A stretch of DNA of 8,471 nt from Candidatus Sumerlaeota bacterium (lineage in GTDB: Bacteria; Sumerlaeota; Sumerlaeia; SLMS01): NCBI GenBank assembly GCA_020850785.1, contig JADZDZ010000372.1, forward strand, positions 1 through 8,471, written 5' to 3'. The number at the start of each line of letters is the position of its first letter. Positions within the stretch are counted from its first letter, which is position 1. A model generated the notes under the pieces. That model was not told the origin of the DNA. It saw only the letters and a list, made by a program, of their open reading frames with translations, and did not search any database. This document shows, one piece after another, positions 1 to 6,463 of this stretch. Position numbers and translations under genes: made by a program.

Positions 1-36
1 AAGGAAGGGGAATTGGTCACGGCGATGGTTTTGTAG
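1..36 (+). CDS. possible C-terminal tail of an upstream gene (partial)
   Basis: Reading from base 1, frame 1 encodes KEGELVTAMVL and then a TAG stop at 34-36. This could be the last 11 residues of a gene that starts outside the window on the same strand as ftsK. Frame 3 is also open until a TGA at 78-80, so the frame cannot be decided from so few codons. No product can be named. If real, the gene would lie 171 bp upstream of the preferred ftsK start. Confidence 0.25.
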   Translation, partial: KEGELVTAMVL

Positions 37-67
37 TGATGGGGGTTTCACCCGCGCAACGGATGAT

Positions 68-77
68 AGGAGGGGGG
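68..77 (+). promoter_or_regulatory. strong Shine-Dalgarno-like purine tract before an alternative ftsK start (TTG at 85)
   Basis: The tract AGGAGGGGGG lies 7 bases before an in-frame TTG at 85. If used, it would add 41 residues to FtsK. Those extra codons have mixed third positions and encode a Pro/Gly-rich stretch unlike a typical FtsK N-terminus. I therefore treat this site as a competing signal rather than the chosen start, but it is the better Shine-Dalgarno match of the two. Confidence 0.35.
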
Positions 78-191
78 TGAAAGATTGGGGCCGCGCCGGG
101 TATCCGGTCCCGAAGGTCCAATTCCGGGGGTGCAACAATACATCTTGATGCTGTTCCTGCGGTCTTGGGAGCCTCGTTCCGACTATCCTCC

Positions 192-196
192 GGAGG
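192..196 (+). promoter_or_regulatory. ribosome binding site for the preferred ftsK start
   Basis: GGAGG lies 11 bases before the ATG at 208. The resulting protein begins MADMTF, followed by a short basic segment and the first membrane helix, which is the layout expected of FtsK. The spacing is slightly long. Confidence 0.5.
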
Positions 197-207
197 CTTT
201 GGCGACG

Positions 208-3200
208 ATGGCAGACATGACTTTCACGGATGATGCCGCGGACCTTCCGCGCCCGCGGCGACGTTTCCGCGAAAATTCGCTGACGTGGGAAATCGTCGCG
301 GTGATGATCGCGCTTTTCGCGCTGTTCCTGATGATCTCGCTGCTGGTGGGGCCCAACGGCGATTCGCTGATCGGGCCGGTGGGAACGACCACTTCGCGCG
401 GCCTGCGATTCCTGTTCGGAAACTTCGTGGCGTTCTCGATCCCGGCCTTCATCATGTGGTTTGCGGTGCAGTTGTTCTTTGGCTACCGGGCGCGGTGGTC
501 GCCGTCGCGCTCGCTCGGCATCTGCATGTTGGTGCTGGCGGTGGCGGGAATGCTGGCGCTGCCGAACGCGGATGACATGGACCTGCGGCAGCAAACCTTC
601 GCGCGCGCGGGGGCGATCGGGACGTTCATGGTGGAATGGGAGGGCCTTCGCCTGGTGGGTACGCTGGGGATGATCGGCGCCGCGATGGTGCTGACGGCGA
701 TGGCGCTGGTGGGATTTGTGATGATCACGCGCGTCAGCCTCTCTGATGCGACGATTCACATGGTTGCCAAGGTGCGGGAGCGCCGGGCGGCGGCTCCCCG
801 CGTGATCGACGTGGCGCAGCCGACGGACTCCGCGCCCTCGCTTTTTTCTCGCAAGCGTTGGGCAAGGTCCGCCGATGAGAAGCCGCAGCCGGTCACGGAA
901 TCGACGGATGATGTGCCAACGCTGGCGCCGACGCCCTCGCGCGCGTCGCGCAGCAGCCGCGATTCGGGAATGTTCGGCGGTCTCTTTGCGCGCCAGAAGG
1001 ATGGCCTGCTGTCCGATGCGCTGCCGGAGGAGCAGGAGGAATACGAGTTCGACGCGGGCTACGATGAGGATGCGCAGGCGGCTTCGCGCGCGTTGGAGGA
1101 GGCGCGGATTGATGAGGAGTACGAGCGCGCGTTGATGGCGGAGGAGAGCAACGCGGCAGTCGCGATTGCCGAGGAAGAGGATGACGACGACATCATCTTC
1201 CACGACGGCAATGGCGCGATGCCGATTCTGGAGGGAAACCCCGCCAACGATGAGGATGACGACGAGGATGCCGTTGGTGATGGCCTTGCGAAGTTGTTCC
1301 CCAATCGCTGGAAGAAGAATTCCGATGGTGCGGTGACGCGGAAGAAAAACATCAACGACATTGATGAGGAGGAAATTCGCGATCGCGCCGAGGGGCGCGC
1401 GCTGCGGCGTGCGGCGGAGGATGAAGAGGAATTGGACGACGACTTTGCTGATGAGGGATCGGGGGATGAGGATGATCCGCTGTTCGACGAGTCACTGGAT
1501 TCGCGCCCTGCGGGCCCGATGGCGGCGCGGCAGGCCGCAGCGGTGAGTGCAGTGGAGAGGGAAGACGAGGTGGCCGCGGAACGACGCGAGGTGCTTGGTG
1601 CCTACAAGTTGCCGGACATCCAGCTTCTTGATGATCCGCCGCGGGTGGACACGCGGATGTCGCGCGAGGAAATGCTGGAAATTTCGCAGACGCTGGAGCG
1701 CACCTTCGCGGATTTCGGAATCGCAGTGAAGGTTGTGGAAGTGAAGCAGGGCCCGGTGGTGACGCGCTTCGAATTGAAACCCGCGCCGGGCGTGAAGGTG
1801 TCCCGCATCGTCGGTCTGGAGCACGACGTGGCGCTGGCGATGCGCGCCAGCAGCGTGCGCGTTGTGGCCCCCATCCCCGGCAAGGCGGCGGTAGGCATCG
1901 AAATTCCGAACAAGAATCGCGCGGGTGTGTATGTGAAGGAATTGGTAAGCTGTTCCGAGTTCTGGGACCACTCCAGTCCGTTGGCGTTCGCGCTTGGGAA
2001 GACGATCGAGGGAACGCCGTACTTCGCGGACCTGAAGAAGATGCCGCACCTGCTGATTGCGGGCGCGACCGGCGCCGGCAAGTCGGTGTGCCTGAACACG
2101 ATCATTTGCAGCCTGCTCTATCGCCAGCGTCCCGACCGCGTGCGGTTGCTGATGGTGGATCCGAAGCGCGTGGAACTTTCCATCTATCGCGATATTCCGC
2201 ATCTGATTTCGCCGGTGGTGTGCGATGCAAAGCGCGCCGCTGCAGCGCTGAACTGGGCCGTGGAGCAGATGGAGGAACGCTACAAGAAGCTCGTCGAATA
2301 CAGCGTGCGCAACATCGACGGCTACAACGAGATCGTCCTCAATCCCGACAAGCAGGCGAAGCATCGCGGGAAGAATCTGGAACTGATGCCGCACATGGTG
2401 GTCATCGTGGACGAGCTTGCGGACCTGATGGTGGTTGCGAAGGCGGAGGTGGAGGAAAGCATCCAGCGGCTGGCGCAGATGGCGCGTGCTGTCGGCATCC
2501 ACCTGATCCTCGCCACGCAGCGCCCCTCCGTGAACGTCATCACCGGCATCATCAAGGCGAACTTCCCCACGCGCATCGCCTTCCAGGTTTCGCAGAAGGT
2601 GGATTCGCGGACGATCCTCGATTCGAACGGGGCGGAAACGCTGCTGGGACGCGGCGACATGCTTTTCGCGCCGCCGGGAGCCGGCAAGGCGATCCGCGTT
2701 CAGGGCGCCTTCCTGAGCGATGAAGAAGTGGAACGCATCGCGGATCATTGCCGCGCAATGGCACAACCCATGTACGATGTGGATGAGTTCGAGCCGCTTC
2801 TGAGCGAGAAGGAACAGCGCGAAATGGCGAAGCTGATGGGGACGCCGGACATGTTTGAGGACCTCGACGCGCAGGATCGCATCGTGCGCGGAACCAACAA
2901 GACGATGGGGAAGGTGAACGCGGGCCTCTTCGTTCCGCACGAGGGTGGCAGCGCCGGCGCTGATGACGAGGAAATCGACGAGGCGCTCGTTCGCGGCGCT
3001 GCGCGCGTGATCCTGGAAGGACGCAAAGGGAGCACGTCGCTGATCCAGCGCCGCCTGAAGGTGGGCTTCGCGCGGGCGGGGCGCCTGATGGACATGCTTC
3101 AGGAAATGGGCATCGTGGGTGAATACAACGGCAGCAAGCCGCGTGAAATCCTCGTCGATTGCGACGCGGCGATTGATCAACTCGACAAGCTGGAAAAGAA

Positions 3201-3258
3201 GATCCGCGAAACCGGTGACAGCAAGGTTGCGGCGGCGGAACTGGATGAGGCGGAATAG
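208..3258 (+). CDS. ftsK: DNA translocase FtsK (FtsK/SpoIIIE family)
   Basis: This is a membrane-anchored, ATP-driven double-stranded DNA pump. In this family it acts at the division septum, clearing chromosome ends and helping dimer resolution. With the ATG at 208 the protein has 1016 residues. Four hydrophobic segments lie at about 28-48, 68-92, 103-119 and 148-173. A long linker (about 176-465), very rich in Asp and Glu, follows. The alpha/beta motor starts near Y466-KLP. Its Walker A is GATGAGKS at 619-626 (K625), its Walker B is VIVDE with D735 and E736, and it carries the family motifs LATQRPSV (about 768-775) and the SRTILD...LLGRGDM block (800-818). The C-terminal gamma winged helix (about 925-982) holds LIQRRLKVGFARAGRLMDML and GSKPREIL. 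The full set of domains is present, so the gene looks intact. The exact start is uncertain: in-frame TTG 85 and ATG 148 are alternatives. An osmC-like gene follows 51 bp downstream on the same strand. Confidence 0.97.
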   Translation: MADMTFTDDAADLPRPRRRFRENSLTWEIVAVMIALFALFLMISLLVGPNGDSLIGPVGTTTSRGLRFLFGNFVAFSIPAFIMWFAVQLFFGYRARWSPSRSLGICMLVLAVAGMLALPNADDMDLRQQTFARAGAIGTFMVEWEGLRLVGTLGMIGAAMVLTAMALVGFVMITRVSLSDATIHMVAKVRERRAAAPRVIDVAQPTDSAPSLFSRKRWARSADEKPQPVTESTDDVPTLAPTPSRASRSSRDSGMFGGLFARQKDGLLSDALPEEQEEYEFDAGYDEDAQAASRALEEARIDEEYERALMAEESNAAVAIAEEEDDDDIIFHDGNGAMPILEGNPANDEDDDEDAVGDGLAKLFPNRWKKNSDGAVTRKKNINDIDEEEIRDRAEGRALRRAAEDEEELDDDFADEGSGDEDDPLFDESLDSRPAGPMAARQAAAVSAVEREDEVAAERREVLGAYKLPDIQLLDDPPRVDTRMSREEMLEISQTLERTFADFGIAVKVVEVKQGPVVTRFELKPAPGVKVSRIVGLEHDVALAMRASSVRVVAPIPGKAAVGIEIPNKNRAGVYVKELVSCSEFWDHSSPLAFALGKTIEGTPYFADLKKMPHLLIAGATGAGKSVCLNTIICSLLYRQRPDRVRLLMVDPKRVELSIYRDIPHLISPVVCDAKRAAAALNWAVEQMEERYKKLVEYSVRNIDGYNEIVLNPDKQAKHRGKNLELMPHMVVIVDELADLMVVAKAEVEESIQRLAQMARAVGIHLILATQRPSVNVITGIIKANFPTRIAFQVSQKVDSRTILDSNGAETLLGRGDMLFAPPGAGKAIRVQGAFLSDEEVERIADHCRAMAQPMYDVDEFEPLLSEKEQREMAKLMGTPDMFEDLDAQDRIVRGTNKTMGKVNAGLFVPHEGGSAGADDEEIDEALVRGAARVILEGRKGSTSLIQRRLKVGFARAGRLMDMLQEMGIVGEYNGSKPREILVDCDAAIDQLDKLEKKIRETGDSKVAAAELDEAE

Positions 3259-3296
3259 CCACGACGGCAATTGTTCCGGAATCGTTCCGCAGAAGC

Positions 3297-3303
3297 AGAG
3301 GAG
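3297..3303 (+). promoter_or_regulatory. ribosome binding site of the osmC-like gene
   Basis: AGAGGAG lies 6 bases before the ATG at 3310. This fixes the start there rather than at the in-frame TTG at 3271, which is 13 codons upstream and lies close behind the ftsK stop. Confidence 0.75.
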
Positions 3304-3309
3304 TTCGAC

Positions 3310-3765
3310 ATGGCTGACCACAAGGCAACCGTCCGCTGGAAATTTCAGGGCGGGGATTTTATCGCAGGCAAATATTCCCGCGAGCACACGATCGCGTTCG
3401 ACGGCGGGATGACCGTCAATGCGTCCGCGTCGCCATCCGTGGTGCCGGCGCCGTTCTCCAATCCGGCGCACATGGACCCGGAGGAGGCCTTCGTCGCGGC
3501 GCTCGCAAGCTGCCACATGCTTTCATTTCTTTACGTGGCTTCGCGCCACAAGTTCGCGGTGGAAAGCTACGAGGACGACGCGATCGGCACGATGGGCAAG
3601 AATGAACGGGGGGCGTTCTGGGTGAAGAAGGTGAGCCTGCGCCCGCGCGTGACCTTTGCGGGCAAGCAGCCCTCTCGCGAGGAGCATGAGCACATGCACC
3701 ATGAGGCCCACGAGGCGTGCTTCATTGCAAACTCGGTGAAGACGGACGTGGTGGTGGAGCTTTAG
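3310..3765 (+). CDS. OsmC/Ohr-family protein (probable thiol peroxidase)
   Basis: The protein has 151 residues, the usual size for OsmC/Ohr proteins. These are small cytoplasmic dimers that reduce organic hydroperoxides through a reactive cysteine pair. The two conserved cysteines are visible: C68 in the hallmark block PEEAFVAALASCHM (about 57-70), and C137 in HEACFIANSVKTDV near the C-terminus. The N-terminal strand pattern (ATVRWKFQGGDF, then the HTIAFDGG region) fits the family, as does the NPAHMDPEEAF segment before the first Cys. I favour the OsmC-like branch over Ohr proper, but the subfamily and substrate cannot be settled by eye. The start is set by a good ribosome binding site. The gene is probably co-transcribed with ftsK, 51 bp away, with no obvious functional link. 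Its TAG stop is also the first triplet of repeat copy A, so the repeat abuts the gene end. Confidence 0.9.
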   Translation: MADHKATVRWKFQGGDFIAGKYSREHTIAFDGGMTVNASASPSVVPAPFSNPAHMDPEEAFVAALASCHMLSFLYVASRHKFAVESYEDDAIGTMGKNERGAFWVKKVSLRPRVTFAGKQPSREEHEHMHHEAHEACFIANSVKTDVVVEL

Positions 3766-3888
3766 AGCATTTTCCGAAATTTCGGAGCCAACCAGAGATT
3801 GCGCGGGCGGGACGCCCGCGCCACTGAAAAAAGCGCGATAAACCCTCAAAATGGCCACGTCATTTTGAAAAATGCATAGGCGCCTGCC
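3763..3888. repeat. palindromic intergenic repeat, copy A
   Basis: This stretch aligns base by base, with a few small gaps, to 4025-4147 and partly to 4170-4227. Shared landmarks in order are TAGAGCA, a TTTCCGAAAT-type segment, CCAGAGATTGCG, the hairpin, CCAC, an A-run followed by AGCG, GCCACGTCATT and AATGC-ATAG. Copy A has a perfect 14-bp palindrome at 3773-3786 (TCCGAAATTTCGGA). It also has a perfect hairpin with arms GCGCGGGCG (3801-3809) and CGCCCGCGC (3813-3821) around the loop GGA. No open reading frame, transposase or target duplication is seen. It looks like a REP/MITE-like dispersed element, and family membership elsewhere in the genome is inferred. Confidence 0.75.
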
Positions 3889-3934
3889 GATTTCCTGAAA
3901 TCAGAAGCGACCAACGGCCGCCGCCTTCCGGCGG
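3889..3934. repeat. possible strongly diverged fourth copy of the repeat head plus hairpin
   Basis: Directly behind copy A, GATTTC-CT-GAAATC (3889-3902) forms an inverted repeat. Together with the following AGAAGCGACCAACGG it resembles the heads of copies A and B (TTTC.GAAAT...AGCCA.CCA). A GC hairpin then follows, with CCGCC (3921-3925), loop TTCC and GGCGG (3930-3934). The order palindrome, CCA, hairpin matches the other copies, but identity is low and chance resemblance is possible. Confidence 0.3.
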
Positions 3935-3954
3935 TCGTAATATTTGATCTAATG

Positions 3955-3980
3955 AAAAATTCAGCAAATGATGAATTTTT
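3955..3980. terminator. AT-rich hairpin, possible bidirectional weak terminator between convergent genes
   Basis: AAAAATTCA (3955-3963) and TGAATTTTT (3972-3980) form a perfect 9-bp stem around an 8-base loop. It ends in a T-run on either strand and sits between the convergent osmC-like and lpdA genes. The stem has only one G-C pair, so it would be weak as an intrinsic terminator. It could instead be part of the repeat-derived sequence. Confidence 0.3.
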
Positions 3981-4024
3981 GCGATTGCGCGATTCCTCTT
4001 GCGCGGGGAAGCGCGATAATTCAC

Positions 4025-4147
4025 TAGAGCACTTTCTGAAATTCCGTAGCCACCCAGAGATTGCGAGGGCGGGACGCCCTCGCCACAAAAAAGCGTGCCC
4101 AAATCTCAACATGCCACGTCATTCTGAGAAATGCCATAGCTGCGGAT
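4025..4147. repeat. palindromic intergenic repeat, copy B
   Basis: This is the second copy, in the same orientation as copy A and 262 bp from it. Its hairpin arms are GCGAGGGCG (4063-4071) and CGCCCTCGC (4075-4083) around the same GGA loop. Compared with copy A, the fourth base of the left arm changed from C to A and its partner in the right arm from G to T. Pairing is therefore kept. The 14-bp palindrome seen in copy A is decayed here. The 3' part keeps GCCACGTCATTCTGAGAAATGCCATAG with small changes. Confidence 0.75.
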
Positions 4148-4169
4148 TGGCGCGGATATACACGGGTTC

Positions 4170-4227
4170 AGCGCATTATCCGAAATTTTGTGGTCATTCA
4201 GGGATTGCGCGGGTGGGAAGGTCGCGC
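4170..4227. repeat. palindromic intergenic repeat, truncated and decayed copy C
   Basis: The segment AGCGCATTATCCGAAATTTT, then ATTCAGGGATTGCGCGGGTG, matches the head and left hairpin arm of copy A. The arms (4207-4215 and 4219-4227) keep the same length and GGA loop. Only the outer five pairs, GCGCG with CGCGC, still match. The 3' part found in copies A and B is missing, and the sequence runs into the hairpin behind lpdA. Confidence 0.55.
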
Positions 4228-4238
4228 TGCGAAGGAGT

Positions 4239-4268
4239 GCGGCCAGCCGGGTGGTTTCGGCTGGCCGC
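4239..4268 (-). terminator. GC-rich hairpin behind lpdA, no T-tract
   Basis: GCGGCCAGCCG (4239-4249) and CGGCTGGCCGC (4258-4268) form a perfect 11-bp stem with an 8-base loop. The stem begins 9 bases after the lpdA stop codon. That position suggests transcription termination or 3'-end protection of the lpdA mRNA. The bases after the stem on the minus strand lack a run of T, so it is not a standard intrinsic terminator. Confidence 0.5.
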
Positions 4269-4277
4269 GATCGGTGG

Positions 4278-5669
4278 TCAGATGTGGATCGCCAGGCCGT
4301 CCGCCGCGCCGGCGGCTTCCATGATGGCTTCGCTGAAGGTGGGATGCGCGTGGATGGTGTGGTGGATGTCCTCCATGGTGCCTTCCATGGCCTTTGCGAG
4401 TGTGAGTTCGGCGATCATTTCCGTGGCTTCGCTGCCGACGATGTGGGCGCCGAGGATTTCGCCGTATTTCTTTCCGAAGATGATCTTCACCATGCCGTCA
4501 GGTTCGCCGGCGGCGACGGCCTTGCCTGAGGCGATGAAGGGGAATTTGCCGACTTTGTAGTCCAGCTTCTGTTCCTTGCATTTGTCCTCGGTGAGGCCGA
4601 CGCTGGCGATTTGCGGCTGGCAGTAGGTGCAGCCGGGGATGTTGGAGTAGTCGATAGGGTGGGGCTTCTTGCCGGCGATTGCTTCGATGCAGTGGACTCC
4701 CTCGGCGCTGGCGACGTGTGCGAGCCATGGGGGGCCGTTGACGTCGCCGATGGCGTAGATGCCGGGGACGTTTGTCTTGTAGTCCTTGTCGACCTTGATG
4801 GCGCCCTTGGCGGTTTCCACCTTCAGGTCTTCGAGGCCGATGTTTTCGATGTTTCCCGTGACGCCAACGGCCATCAGGGTTTTGTCGGCTTCGACGGTCT
4901 CGGCCTTGCCCTGGATTTCGTAGGTGACCTTGGTGCCCTTGGCGGTTTTCTCAACGGACTTCACGGCGGCGCCGGTGATGATGTTCACGCCGCGCTTCTT
5001 GAGGGACTTCATGACGACGGCGCTGCATTCGCGGTCCTCCACGGGGAGGATGGTGTCCATGTATTCGATGACGGTGACTTTGGTGCCGAGGACGGCGTAG
5101 AAGTAGGCGAACTCGATGCCGATGGCGCCGGCGCCGACGACGGCGAGGGACTTGGGGATTTCCTTGAGGAACATCGCTTCCTTGCTGGTGATGATTTTTT
5201 CGCCGTCGATGGTGACGTTGGGAAGCGAACGGGCGCGTGCGCCGGTGGCGATGATGATGTGTTTTGCTTCGACGACGTCCTTGCCGTCCTTCTTCGTCAC
5301 TTCCACCTTGTTGCCCTTGAGGAGTTTTGCGGTGCCGATGATGGGGGTGACCTTGTTCTTCTTCATGAGGAAGTCGATGCCGCTGGACATGCGGTCTGCG
5401 ACGCCGCGGCTGCGCTTGATGACGCGGTCAAAGTCGATGGTGATGTTGTCCGCCTTGATGCCCCATTCGGCGCCGTGCATCAGGTGGTCGTAAATTTCGG
5501 CGTTCTTCAGCAGGGCCTTGGTGGGGATGCAGCCCCAATTAAGACAGATGCCGCCAAGCCTGTCGCGTTCGATCACGGCGGTTTTGAGGCCGAGCTGCGC
5601 GGCGCGGATTGCGGCTACGTATCCGCCGGGACCACCGCCGATGACGACAACGTCGAATGAAGAAGCCAT
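4278..5669 (-). CDS. lpdA: dihydrolipoyl dehydrogenase (E3 of 2-oxoacid dehydrogenase / glycine cleavage complexes)
   Basis: The enzyme re-oxidises the dihydrolipoyl group of the E2 or H protein, passing electrons through a redox disulfide and FAD to NAD+. It works in the cytoplasm. The protein has 463 residues, normal for the family. In order one sees the FAD-binding GGGPGG at 11-16 and the active disulfide C42/C47 in GGICLNWGCIPTK. The NAD-binding GAGAIG follows at 179-184, the second FAD motif TNVPGIYAIGD at 299-309, and the dimerisation domain with catalytic H442 and E447 in HAHPTFSEA. The interface segment reads GCTYCQPQIASVGLTE, with Gln where many homologues have Glu. All key residues are present. 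The start ATG has AGGAG 9 bases upstream. No E1, E2 or glycine-cleavage gene is in the window, so the partner complex is unknown. The nearest upstream gene on the same strand is the ABC ATPase, 106 bp away. Confidence 0.97.
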   Translation of the reverse strand: MASSFDVVVIGGGPGGYVAAIRAAQLGLKTAVIERDRLGGICLNWGCIPTKALLKNAEIYDHLMHGAEWGIKADNITIDFDRVIKRSRGVADRMSSGIDFLMKKNKVTPIIGTAKLLKGNKVEVTKKDGKDVVEAKHIIIATGARARSLPNVTIDGEKIITSKEAMFLKEIPKSLAVVGAGAIGIEFAYFYAVLGTKVTVIEYMDTILPVEDRECSAVVMKSLKKRGVNIITGAAVKSVEKTAKGTKVTYEIQGKAETVEADKTLMAVGVTGNIENIGLEDLKVETAKGAIKVDKDYKTNVPGIYAIGDVNGPPWLAHVASAEGVHCIEAIAGKKPHPIDYSNIPGCTYCQPQIASVGLTEDKCKEQKLDYKVGKFPFIASGKAVAAGEPDGMVKIIFGKKYGEILGAHIVGSEATEMIAELTLAKAMEGTMEDIHHTIHAHPTFSEAIMEAAGAADGLAIHI

Positions 5670-5678
5670 TACGGGAAA

Positions 5679-5683
5679 CTCCT
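5679..5683 (-). promoter_or_regulatory. ribosome binding site of lpdA
   Basis: On the minus strand AGGAG lies 9 bases before the ATG at 5669, supporting that start. Confidence 0.7.
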
Positions 5684-5705
5684 GAAAGAGTGTGATGTGA
5701 CGGAG

Positions 5706-5721
5706 CGCGCTGGTGAGCGCG
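5706..5721. other. short GC hairpin between the ABC ATPase gene and lpdA
   Basis: CGCGCT-GGTG-AGCGCG forms a 6-bp stem with a 4-base loop in the 106-bp gap upstream of lpdA. No T-run follows on the minus strand. It may be a weak attenuator, an mRNA-processing structure or chance in a GC-rich region. I found no convincing sigma-70-type promoter in this gap. Confidence 0.25.
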
Positions 5722-5775
5722 GCATCGTCTGGGTGCTGGTTAGCAGGGTATTGGGCGGGGGAGGTGCGGGTTGGG

Positions 5776-6453
5776 TCAAGCAGTCACAAGGCGGCCGTCG
5801 CGCATGGAAATGGTGCGTCCATCGCGCCAAGCATCCAAATGATGGTGACTTGCCAGTATCAGCGTCCGCCCCGGTCCTGCGGACCAGTCGAAGATTTGAT
5901 CGAGCAGGAGCTGTGCCGTGGCGTTGTCGAGTTGGGCGGTTGGTTCGTCCGCGAGCAGGATTGTGGGGCCGGGGGCCACTGCGCGGGCGAAGGCGACGCG
6001 TTGGCGCTGGCCGCCGGAAAGGTTCTGGACGGGGCGGCGGTGCTCCTCCTTCGTCAGGCCGAGCAGGGAGAGGTGCTCGCGTGCCTCGCGCAGGGCTTCG
6101 CCGGGGGAAAGGTTTCCGATCCACAACAATGGGGCGGCGACGGCTTCCTCCGCGGTGAGGCCCGTGGGGAGGAAGTGATGCTGGACCACGACGCCAACTT
6201 CGCGGCCGCGTATCTGCGCCAACGCCGCTTCGCCGAGCTTGGAGAAATTCACGCCGTTGACGTGCAGCAATCCGGAGTCTGCGCGGTCAAGGCCGCCGAT
6301 GAGGTTGAGCAGCGTGCTCTTGCCGGAGCCGCTGGGTCCCGTGAGGAGGATGCGCTCGCCTTCCTCCACGCGCAGCGTCACGGCGTCGAGGGCGGGGCGC
6401 GATGCACCGGGGAAGGTGCGGGCAAGGTTCTTCGCTTCAATCGCCAGAGGCAT
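5776..6453 (-). CDS. ABC transporter ATP-binding protein, LolD/MacB-like
   Basis: This is an ATPase subunit of 225 residues, a standard length for LolD-type proteins. Motifs in order are Walker A GPSGSGKST at 39-47, the Q-loop Q91 in VVVQHHFLP, the signature LSGGQRQRVAFARA from 145, Walker B ILLADEP with D169 and E170, and the H-loop H203 in ILASHHHLD. The pattern LLNLIGGLDRADSG and the HHFLPTGLTAEEAV region are typical of the LolD/MacB/FtsE-like group. That group powers lipoprotein release or mechanotransmission at the inner membrane. No permease (LolC/E or MacB type) lies in the window, so the partner and substrate are open. The start was placed at the ATG at 6453 because the open frame further upstream runs through the T-tract and stem of a strong terminator. 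Only weak ribosome binding sequence (GGAATGGGA) precedes it. Confidence 0.9.
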   Translation of the reverse strand: MPLAIEAKNLARTFPGASRPALDAVTLRVEEGERILLTGPSGSGKSTLLNLIGGLDRADSGLLHVNGVNFSKLGEAALAQIRGREVGVVVQHHFLPTGLTAEEAVAAPLLWIGNLSPGEALREAREHLSLLGLTKEEHRRPVQNLSGGQRQRVAFARAVAPGPTILLADEPTAQLDNATAQLLLDQIFDWSAGPGRTLILASHHHLDAWRDGRTISMRDGRLVTA

Positions 6454-6463
6454 TTCCCATTCC

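Larger units (their letters stand above)
3766..4277. other. non-coding convergent intergenic region, mostly repeats and hairpins
   Basis: This stretch of about 510 bp lies between the ends of the osmC-like gene and lpdA. It holds repeat copies A, B and C, a possible diverged copy, an AT-rich hairpin and the lpdA-proximal GC hairpin. Local base composition differs from the genes, with A/T-rich patches between GC-rich stems. The open frames here consist of repeat translations or run antisense into lpdA, and none looks like a gene. Confidence 0.7.

Noticed and set aside
1492..3516. Long open frame (674 codons) on the minus strand opposite ftsK
   Set aside because: It is antisense to the conserved FtsK motor. 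Its translation is rich in His/Arg/Leu as expected from the complement of GC-rich codons, and it shows no recognisable domain.
3801..3821. Intrinsic terminator for the osmC-like gene at the copy A hairpin
   Set aside because: The stem is strong but is followed by CACTGAAAAAAG rather than a T-run on the plus strand, and the same stem recurs as part of a repeat.
3846..4112. Short minus-strand open frames in the repeat region giving peptides such as RGRPALAISGW
   Set aside because: These are the repeat read in reverse, the kind of spurious protein commonly predicted from such elements. They lack coding signals.
3763..4227. CRISPR array
   Set aside because: The repeats are about 125 bp, few and unevenly spaced (262 and about 145 bp), and they diverge. 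There are no short regular spacers or cas genes.
3952..4560. 202-codon plus-strand open frame starting in the repeat region
   Set aside because: The first part is a translation of repeat copies B and C (for example PEIARAGRPRHKKA) and the rest runs antisense through lpdA. No ribosome binding site or coding pattern supports it.
4611..5660. 349-codon open frame on the plus strand opposite lpdA
   Set aside because: It is the complement of lpdA, which has every family motif. The frame encodes Asp/Gly/Val-rich low-complexity sequence typical of an antisense shadow.
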